DNA of 64,000 nucleotides from Gaiellasilicea sp033857955. GTDB taxonomy: Bacteria; Actinomycetota; Thermoleophilia; Gaiellales; Gaiellaceae. Under the pieces are notes generated by a model that had not been told where the DNA came from, made no database searches, and was given only the letters and a program-made list of their open reading frames with translations. The stretch spans positions 248,001 through 312,000 of the forward strand of contig JAWVCW010000006.1 in the NCBI GenBank assembly GCA_033857955.1, given 5' to 3'. A program made the position numbers and the translations under genes. Below, one piece after another: positions 57,973 through 64,000 of this stretch (position 1 is the stretch's first letter; each line of letters begins with the position of its first letter).

Positions 57973-59781
57973 ATGTCGAGCCGGTTCGAAGAACGTCTGC
58001 GCAGTGGCCCCCCGATCGTCGCCGACGGCGGCATGGGCACGCTGATCTCCGGCGCGGTTCCCCGCTTGCGCTGCCCCGAGGAGGCGAACCTCCGCGCCCC
58101 GGAGAGCGTCGTTGCACTGCATGCGAGCTTCATTCGCGCCGGCGCGGAGCTGATCGAGACGAACACCTTCGGCGCCAATCGCCGCAAGCTTTCGGCGCAC
58201 TTCCTGGAGGACGAGTTCGAACGGATCAACTCGAGCGGGGTGCGTCTCGCACGCGAGGCGCGGGAGGTCTCCGGCGCGGACGTGTTCATCGCCGGCTCCA
58301 TCGGTCCGAGCGGCGAGGTCGAGCGCTTCGACGCCAGCGAGCAGAGCGAGGCGTTCAGCGAGCAGGCGCAGGTGCTGGAGGGGCGCGGTGTCGACCTGTT
58401 CATGCTCGAGACGTTCTTCGATCTCGAGGAACTCGTCGGCGCGATCGAGGCTGTCCGAGGCGTCTCCTCGCTCCCCATCGTCGCGCTGATGACCTTCGAC
58501 TCGGACGGACAGACGTTCGGGGGCGTGTCGGCCGCGGAGGCGGCCGACCGGCTTGCGGCGCTCGGCGTCGCTGCCGTCGGCGCAAACCACAGCGCCGGCC
58601 CGGCGGCCGCCCTGAACGCGCTCGCAGCGATGCAGCGAGAAGGGCTCGTCCTGGCCGCGCTGCCGAACGTCGGCCTCGCGAGCCTGGCCGGATCGCGCGT
58701 GGTCTTCCCACACGCCACGCCCGATTACTTCGCGGAGTTCGCGGCCCAGGCGCGGCGACTCGGCGCCGGGATCATCGGCGGCTGCTGCGGCACGACACCG
58801 GCGCAGATCACCGCGATCAAGACCGCGATCGAGGAGGATCGCGCACCGGCCGCGCCGCTTGCGGTCCGCGAGCGCGAGCTGGCGGACGCCGCCGAGGCAG
58901 CCTCTGAGGAGACCGGCCTCGCGAGGATGCTGCGCGAGCAGGACTTCGTCGTCTCCGTTCAGCTCGACCCCCCACTCGGCGCCAACAACAGCGCGCTCGT
59001 GGAGGCCGCCCGGGCTCTGAAGGAGTCCGGCAAGGCGCACTTCGTCGACGTGAACGACAACCCGCGCGCGCGGGCCCGGATGAGCGGGGTCATGGCCTCC
59101 GTCGCGATCGAGCGCGCCTGCGGGATCGAGACGATCCCCCACCTGACGACGCGAGACATGTCGGTCGCCGGTCTCGAGTCGCTCCTGCTCGGCGCTCATG
59201 CGGAGGGAGTGCACAACATGCTCGCAGTCACCGGCGACCCGCCGGAGGAGGGCGACTACCCGGGCTCGCGCGGCGTGTACGAGGTCGATGCGATCGGGCT
59301 GACGCGGCTGATCTCCGGGCTCAATCGCGGCGAGGACTACCACGGCCGCGGCATCGACGCCCCGACCTCCTTCTTCGTCGGCGTCGCCGTCAACCCGTCC
59401 GCCGACGACATGGACCTCGAGCTCGAGCGTTTCGAGCGCAAGCTCGAGGCCGGCGCTCAGTTCGCGATGACGCAGATCCTCTTCGATCTCGCGTATCTGG
59501 ATGCGTTCTTCGCGCACTTCGGCGGCCGCTCGCCGATCCCGCTGCTCGTCGGCGTGTGGCCGATGCCGAGCCTCCAGCTCGCTGTCCGGATTCACAACGA
59601 GGTGCCCGGAATCGTCGTGCCGCAGCCGGTGCAGGAGCGGCTGCGCGCCGCCGGCACCGAGGCGCGCGAGGTCGGGCGAGATCTCGCACGAGAGCTAATC
59701 GCGGAGGCGCGCGAGAAGGCCGGCGGCGTCTACGTGGTGGCGCCGTTCCGGCAGCCGCTCGGGATTCTCGAAGTTCTCTAG
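57973..59781 (+). CDS. bifunctional homocysteine S-methyltransferase / methylenetetrahydrofolate reductase
   Basis: The 602-aa fusion (like Bacillus YitJ) has an N-terminal homocysteine methyltransferase barrel (VADGGMGTLI, AELIETNTFGANR, IIGGCCGTTPAQI with C271-C272) and a C-terminal MTHFR (MetF) domain from about residue 310 (FVVSVQLDPPLGANNSAL, NMLAVTGDPPEEGDYPG, FAMTQILFDLAYLDAFF). The first zinc ligand, normally Cys in GxNC, is His206 here (VGANHSAGP). The protein would make 5-methyl-THF and methylate homocysteine in methionine synthesis. The stop overlaps the convergent protease gene by 4 nt. Confidence 0.9.
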   Translation: MSSRFEERLRSGPPIVADGGMGTLISGAVPRLRCPEEANLRAPESVVALHASFIRAGAELIETNTFGANRRKLSAHFLEDEFERINSSGVRLAREAREVSGADVFIAGSIGPSGEVERFDASEQSEAFSEQAQVLEGRGVDLFMLETFFDLEELVGAIEAVRGVSSLPIVALMTFDSDGQTFGGVSAAEAADRLAALGVAAVGANHSAGPAAALNALAAMQREGLVLAALPNVGLASLAGSRVVFPHATPDYFAEFAAQARRLGAGIIGGCCGTTPAQITAIKTAIEEDRAPAAPLAVRERELADAAEAASEETGLARMLREQDFVVSVQLDPPLGANNSALVEAARALKESGKAHFVDVNDNPRARARMSGVMASVAIERACGIETIPHLTTRDMSVAGLESLLLGAHAEGVHNMLAVTGDPPEEGDYPGSRGVYEVDAIGLTRLISGLNRGEDYHGRGIDAPTSFFVGVAVNPSADDMDLELERFERKLEAGAQFAMTQILFDLAYLDAFFAHFGGRSPIPLLVGVWPMPSLQLAVRIHNEVPGIVVPQPVQERLRAAGTEAREVGRDLARELIAEAREKAGGVYVVAPFRQPLGILEVL

Positions 59782-60914
59782 CGCACGCAGGGGCCGCTGG
59801 AGACCTCGGCTGCGGAGACGGTGTCGAGGGCGCGGCGCACGAGGTCGCTCGGGACGCCATAGCCGGCTGCCGCACCGATGCGCGAAGCGAAGATCGTCGT
59901 CTGCACGCGTCCCTGGGCGTCGACTGCGGGACCGCCCGAGTTGCCGTGCCTGACCTGCCCGCGCAGCGTCGTCACGAGACGCCGGATCGGACCGCGCCCA
60001 TAGGCGTCTTCGGTGAGCACGCCACCGGTCTGGCCGATCCGGCCGGGCGTCGCCGTGAACGGGCCGTTCTCCGGATAGCCGAGGATCGCCACGGCCTGTC
60101 CCTCGACCGGATCGACCGGGCGGAGCGACGGCGCACCGAGCTCGGCGACGCGAAGCACGGCGATGTCGTTGCGCGGATCGAAGGCGACGACGTCGGCGTC
60201 GCGGGACTCGCCGTCGTTGTGGTCGACGTGCGCGTCCTTCATCCCGGCGACGACGTGCGCGTTCGTGACGACGAGGTTCGGCGCAGCGACCCAGCCCGAG
60301 CCTTCGACCCCGAGCCCGCACGCCGTTCCGATCACGCGGAAGACACTCGGGCTCGCCAGGCGGACGCCCGCACTGCCGAGCAGCGCCGGGTCGGGTGGGC
60401 CCACATTCGGCTCCGGACCGCGAATCGCAGCGAACGGGTCGACGCGGGCGATCGCGTCCAGCAGCCGAGACGGCGGCACACGCGCGTTCAGCTCCCCGAG
60501 GATCCGCGAGCGCTGTACCTCCTCACGCAGCTGCACCTGGCCGGGCACGTGGAGCGCCACGGCGCCGGCCACCCAGACGATCGCCGCCCCCGCGAGGGCG
60601 CCCAGCGCCAACCCACCGACCGAGTCGAGCGCCCGCAGCGGCGGTAGGACGAAGAGGCTCGAGCGAATCGCGTTCCCGGCCATCGCTGCGAGGCTCTGCA
60701 GGAGGAAGCCGAGCGCGACCGCCCCGCCGAGCGCGACGAGCGGCGTGTACGGCGACTCGCTCCCGGAGAGGAACTGCGGCGCGAGCTTCGCCCCGAAGTA
60801 CGCGCCCGCCGCGATCCCGGCGAGCGAGAAGATGCCCCCGACGAGCCCGCGCCGGAGCCCGTTCAGCGCCGCGAGGCCGATCACGGCCGCAGCAATCCAG
60901 TCGACCCTCGTCAC
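59778..60914 (-). CDS. membrane-anchored trypsin-like serine protease (MarP-like)
   Basis: The 378-aa product has a four-helix CvpA-like N-terminal membrane domain (DWIAAAVIGLAALNGLRRG to about residue 120) and an extracytoplasmic chymotrypsin-fold protease with H220 (VVTNAHVVAG), D250 (RNDIAVLRV) and S326 (RHGNSGGPAVD). C199 and C376 are placed to form the redox-sensitive disulfide known in mycobacterial MarP, an acid- and oxidative-stress protease that processes wall hydrolases. Its start lies 45 nt before the divergent tRNA gene. Confidence 0.93.
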   Translation of the reverse strand: MTRVDWIAAAVIGLAALNGLRRGLVGGIFSLAGIAAGAYFGAKLAPQFLSGSESPYTPLVALGGAVALGFLLQSLAAMAGNAIRSSLFVLPPLRALDSVGGLALGALAGAAIVWVAGAVALHVPGQVQLREEVQRSRILGELNARVPPSRLLDAIARVDPFAAIRGPEPNVGPPDPALLGSAGVRLASPSVFRVIGTACGLGVEGSGWVAAPNLVVTNAHVVAGMKDAHVDHNDGESRDADVVAFDPRNDIAVLRVAELGAPSLRPVDPVEGQAVAILGYPENGPFTATPGRIGQTGGVLTEDAYGRGPIRRLVTTLRGQVRHGNSGGPAVDAQGRVQTTIFASRIGAAAGYGVPSDLVRRALDTVSAAEVSSGPCVR

Positions 60915-60959
60915 TCCGCCACCCTACTGAGGTACCCGGCTACACTGTCCGTCGCCCCG

Positions 60960-61033
<74 letters not shown>

Positions 61034-61215
61034 TAGAAAACTCCCTGTAAAACCGCCCTTTTATTGTCACGTCCGAAGGCATCATCGCGCTCGGGGCAGC
61101 AAACAATCAAAGCTACGCACGTAGAGCCGTCCATCGGCGCCGAAGCCACCGCGAACCTGCCCGGATCGTGATGTTTCGCTAGATCCGATCGAGGTCGCGG
61201 ATACCGTCGTCACTT

Positions 61216-61228
61216 GACCTCCGGCGTG
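61216..61228 (-). repeat. inverted 13-bp copy of tRNA-Asp sequence
   Basis: GACCTCCGGCGTG is the exact complement of CACGCCGGAGGTC in the anticodon-stem to variable-loop part of the tRNA. It lies 48 bp before the direct copy at 61276 with which it could form a hairpin. Confidence 0.55.
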
Positions 61229-61275
61229 TTATCGGCGCGTCGCGTCTTATCCCTGCCTCCCAAGCATGGGAGCCG

Positions 61276-61293
61276 GTCACGCCGGAGGTCGCG
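61276..61293 (+). repeat. 18-bp direct copy of tRNA-Asp sequence (att-like)
   Basis: GTCACGCCGGAGGTCGCG repeats 60994-61011 exactly, from the anticodon into the T-arm. It ends directly at the stop codon of the DsbA-like gene. Such displaced tRNA fragments are typical attachment-site remnants, though the 280-bp gap holds no integrase or other gene. Confidence 0.6.
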
Positions 61294-62202
61294 CTATCCG
61301 TTGGCTGACTGCGTTTGATTCCACGAAGCAGACGTCCAAAGCGCGTCGTCGCCGAGCTGTAGTCGGGTCGCCGACCCGGCAGCGGTGAGTGCCAGCATGG
61401 CGGCCTCGGCACCGACCCGGTCGGGCGCGTCGTTGCCGCGCGTCAGCAGCTGTGCGACCTCCTGGGTGGTCAGGCCGCCTGGAAAGCGCTGGAGCAGCGT
61501 CACTGGGTCATCCGGTACGCCGCGACGTTCCCCGTCCGGGATCAGATTCGCAACCAGAACGTCGTAGGCCTCGACCGTCTGCCAACCGCCGGCCACGAGT
61601 CTGTTGCGGCCATGCTCGAAGACGACGGAAGGAGCGGTGAAGCGGACCGGACCGTCGGTGGTGGCGGTCTTGCCCTGCAGCTCGGCCGGCGACGCGGCTG
61701 CGCTCCGAGCCTCGACTCGATCGCGGAGATAGGCCGCTTCGACCTCGGGCACGCCGATCGACCCCACCACCGCATCGACGTCGATCCCGGGCACACCGCT
61801 GAGAGCCTGGGCGATGCCGTCGTCCTCGTCGAGGATCAGGGTCGTCGTGAACCACGCAAACTGGAGCGCCCGGAAGGCCGCCCACTCGCTGCCGGGTGCC
61901 TGCAGGCGCGCCGCCACGACCGCCCTGCATGCTCGTCCCGTGCCGATGACCCGAGCTCGAGGCTCGGGTGCGAATGGCATCCCGAAGCGCCGGAACCGCC
62001 GAGCGTAACCCTCGGCCGACCGGAGCGGGGTGTAGCCGCGATCGACGTACTCCTGCGCATGCTCGGTCAAGCCGATCACCACCAGCCGCCAGTCGAGCTG
62101 CGCTCCGTACCTCCACTCGAGCACCCGGAACGCGGGATTCGCCGAATAGCCCCAGGGGCAGCCCGCATCGTTGTACACGGTCACCTGCACCCGCTCCGTC
62201 AT
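61294..62202 (-). CDS. DsbA-fold (FrnE-like) thioredoxin protein
   Basis: The 302-aa cytoplasmic product has a thioredoxin fold with YNDAGCPWGYSANPAF. The active site is CPW-G, a single-cysteine variant in place of CxxC. The helical insertion (RAVVAARLQAPGSEWAAFRA, then ILDEDDGIAQALSGVPGID) and the cis-Pro-like FTAPSVVFEHGRNRLVAGG segment match the DSBA-like/FrnE group of 2-hydroxychromene isomerase relatives. With one cysteine it may be a glutathione- or mycothiol-dependent enzyme rather than a disulfide oxidoreductase. Confidence 0.78.
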   Translation of the reverse strand: MTERVQVTVYNDAGCPWGYSANPAFRVLEWRYGAQLDWRLVVIGLTEHAQEYVDRGYTPLRSAEGYARRFRRFGMPFAPEPRARVIGTGRACRAVVAARLQAPGSEWAAFRALQFAWFTTTLILDEDDGIAQALSGVPGIDVDAVVGSIGVPEVEAAYLRDRVEARSAAASPAELQGKTATTDGPVRFTAPSVVFEHGRNRLVAGGWQTVEAYDVLVANLIPDGERRGVPDDPVTLLQRFPGGLTTQEVAQLLTRGNDAPDRVGAEAAMLALTAAGSATRLQLGDDALWTSASWNQTQSANG

Positions 62203-62206
62203 CGGG

Positions 62207-63205
62207 TCACCTGTAGTGGGCAGTCGCCACGCGCGTCGTCTTGAACCAACGCGAGATGTCAGGCGCCCAGAGGATCGTGACCGCGACGAGCAGGCCGCCG
62301 GTGATCAGGCTCGAGACGTAGTCGGGTGAGCGCACGATGGAGAGGATCTCCTGGAGCACGCTGAGGGACAGGACGCCGGCCGCGATCCCGACGGGGCTTC
62401 CGCGGCCCCCGGAGAGGCTGACGCCTCCGAGCAGCGCCGCCGTGGCGGAGAACGTGAGCACGTCGAAGCCGATATTCGTGGGGCTCGCCGTCGCCAGGCT
62501 GTAGCTGAGAAGCGCGCCCGGCAACGCGGCACCGATCGCCGACATGATGAAGACGAAGACCAGGAGCCGGTCGACCCGCACACCGGCGACCCTTGCGGCT
62601 CTCCGGTCGCCGCCGATCGAGCGAATGTCCCGGCCGACACGCAGGTAGCGCAGGGCCAGGGCGGCGAGCACGAAGATCCCGAGCGTGATCAGGCTTCGAA
62701 TCGAGAAGACCTGGGCGATGGGCTCGTCGAGCCGGAGCCCGACGTCGTAGTTCTCGTAGATGACGCTCTTCGAGTGGCCGAGGATGTAGGTGAGGCCGAG
62801 GACCACGAGGTAGCCACCGAGCGTCACCGGCATCGAGTTCAGCCGGAAGTAGGAGATCAGGCCGCCCTGAACGCAGCCGACGATGACGGCTGCGCCGAGC
62901 GCCGCGAGCACGCCGGCGAGCGGAGAGCCGTTGCCCGTGAGGACGGCGACCATCCCGCCGAGGAGGTACATCGACGAAACCGAGAGGTCGAACTCCCCTG
63001 CCATGATCGTGATCCCCAGAGCGAGCGCCACGAGGCCGTAGGACGAGAAGTTCTGCAGGATGTCGTAGACGTAGGCTGTCCGGAGGGTGTAGCTCGTGAC
63101 GACCGGCAACAACACCATCGTGGCGATCATTACGGCGAGGATCGCGTAGGGCACGATCCGGCTCACCCCGACGGCACGCGCCTTCGAAATGCGCAGAGCG
63201 CTCAT
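62207..63205 (-). CDS. sugar-type ABC transporter permease (RbsC/BPD_transp_2 family)
   Basis: The 332-aa product starts at ATG overlapping the preceding permease stop (ATGA). It has eight to ten helices with GLVALALGITIMAGEFDLSV, NSMPVTLGGYLVVLGLTYIL and GRDIRSIGGDRRAARVAGVR, the coupling segment typical of ribose/xylose-type permeases. The first signature (GEFDLSVSSMYLLGG) matches the family's GGIDLSVG entry motif. It is cotranscribed with the partial permease at 63202; ATPase and binding protein are expected upstream, outside the window. Confidence 0.92.
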   Translation of the reverse strand: MSALRISKARAVGVSRIVPYAILAVMIATMVLLPVVTSYTLRTAYVYDILQNFSSYGLVALALGITIMAGEFDLSVSSMYLLGGMVAVLTGNGSPLAGVLAALGAAVIVGCVQGGLISYFRLNSMPVTLGGYLVVLGLTYILGHSKSVIYENYDVGLRLDEPIAQVFSIRSLITLGIFVLAALALRYLRVGRDIRSIGGDRRAARVAGVRVDRLLVFVFIMSAIGAALPGALLSYSLATASPTNIGFDVLTFSATAALLGGVSLSGGRGSPVGIAAGVLSLSVLQEILSIVRSPDYVSSLITGGLLVAVTILWAPDISRWFKTTRVATAHYR

Positions 63206-64000
63206 CGGCTCCTCTCCCGGAGGTTCATCAGAACCACCACGACGACGACGATAATTCCGCGAACGAGGATCTGCCCACCGGTGCTGTAGCCGCGAAGCAG
63301 CAGCATGTCTGAGATCGTCGCGATGAAGATGGCACCGGCGGCGGTCCGTAGCACCGATCCCTTGCCCCCAGTCACGGCGTTCCCGCCGACGAGCGCGGCG
63401 GCGATCGCATCGTAGGTGTAGCTCCCGGTGAGGAGGAGGGAGGCGTTCTGGCTCGTGGCGCCGATCAGGACGCCCGCGCCGGCCGTAAAGAGCGACGCCA
63501 GGGCGAAGGCGGCCGTTGTCAACAGGGTGATCGGCAGCGCGGCCGCCCTGGCGGAGACGCGATTCTCTCCCAGGAGATAGATCTGGCGACCGAAGCGCGT
63601 CCGGCGCATCGCGACCTCCACTACGACCGTCAGCGCGAGAAACACGAAGATCGCGAAGGGCACGCCGAAGAGAGGCTGTGCGAGCCGCTCGTAGCTCGTT
63701 GCGGAGACCGGAGGAACGATGCTCTGGCCATGCGAGAGCCAGACTGCGAGCCCCTCCATGAGGCCCGCCGCCCCGATCGTGATGATGATCGGGTTCGCGC
63801 CCCACGCGCCGACCGCGAACCCCTGGACGGCGCCGATCGCGAGCCCGAGCAGCAGTGTCATTACGATCGCCGGGCCGAGGCCCCACTGCAGCGAGTAGAG
63901 GAAGAACATCGCCGTGACGGCGACGGTCTGGCCGAGGGCGAGGGAGAAGAGGTTCCCGCTGAGCACGATGAGGGTCAACCCGACCGCGATGATCCCGACG
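63202..64000 (-). CDS. sugar-type ABC transporter permease, 5'-truncated by the window edge
   Basis: The frame is open to base 63999, so the start is outside the window (at least 266 residues are visible). Helices and the coupling motif RRTRFGRQIYLLGENRVSARA identify the BPD_transp_2 family. The first-motif region reads LTLIVLSGNLFSLALGQTVA, where family members usually have GGIDLSVG, so this subunit has diverged at that motif, unlike its partner. The two may form a heterodimeric channel. Confidence 0.9.
   Translation of the reverse strand, partial: VGIIAVGLTLIVLSGNLFSLALGQTVAVTAMFFLYSLQWGLGPAIVMTLLLGLAIGAVQGFAVGAWGANPIIITIGAAGLMEGLAVWLSHGQSIVPPVSATSYERLAQPLFGVPFAIFVFLALTVVVEVAMRRTRFGRQIYLLGENRVSARAAALPITLLTTAAFALASLFTAGAGVLIGATSQNASLLLTGSYTYDAIAAALVGGNAVTGGKGSVLRTAAGAIFIATISDMLLLRGYSTGGQILVRGIIVVVVVVLMNLRERSR

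Overview
The window is high-GC (about 70%) bacterial chromosome with many GTG and TTG starts, tight 4-nt overlapping operons, a zinc-finger-free topoisomerase I with four C-terminal repeats, a MarP-type membrane serine protease and one clearly leaderless promoter. Together these suggest an actinobacterium, perhaps of the Thermoleophilia (Gaiellales/Solirubrobacterales). That placement is inference: no rRNA or ribosomal-protein gene is present to settle it.

Layout. 1-7.4 kb: the 3' part of a heme-copper-oxidase-like membrane protein with a small overlapping partner, then an ECF sigma/anti-sigma operon led by a secreted crystallin-fold protein, and small secreted or membrane proteins. 7.4-17 kb: aldo-keto reductase, PEP carboxylase, a secreted beta-propeller protein and two histidine kinases, one divergent from a LuxR response regulator. 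17-23.5 kb: HDAC-like deacetylase, 5'-3' exonuclease, acyltransferase, topA and the primary sigma factor. 23.6-29.5 kb: a complete oligopeptide-type ABC importer. 29.5-34 kb: a frameshifted gene, a lipoprotein, a secreted phosphoesterase, clpP, an SRPBCC-ArsR pair with twin operators, NlpC/P60 and a short LuxR protein. 34-38.2 kb: a lower-GC island with a 21-codon minus-strand gene, an HD-GYP protein and a large MalT/LAL-type regulator. 38.2-48.4 kb: LuxR, VOC and ankyrin proteins, a molybdopterin oxidoreductase operon, a DDAH-like hydrolase, a flavin-type oxidase, and a DUF2339 protein with its XRE regulator. 48.5-54.5 kb: a full branched-chain amino-acid type ABC importer (cupin-livK-livHMGF). 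54.5-64 kb: phosphoesterase, nucleotidyltransferase, D-aminopeptidase, SDR, a noncoding locus, a fused homocysteine methyltransferase/MTHFR, MarP-like protease, tRNA-Asp with nearby copies of its sequence, a DsbA-fold protein and two sugar-type ABC permeases running off the end.

No known large system (CRISPR, prophage, biosynthetic cluster, toxin-antitoxin pair) is visible. The most unusual signals are small: (i) four identical copies of a 19-bp perfect palindrome, arranged as two doublets 30 kb apart, each just after a stop codon; (ii) a minus-strand unit with promoter, ribosome binding site, a 21-aa peptide and a strong terminator, beside LuxR-type regulators and an HD-GYP protein; (iii) a candidate ~110-nt RNA with its own terminator in the gap before the methionine gene; (iv) twin GCAACC-N4-GGTTGC operators shared by clpP and an ArsR-SRPBCC operon; (v) a tRNA-Asp with a broken T-stem and displaced copies of its own sequence; (vi) altered metal ligands in two enzymes.
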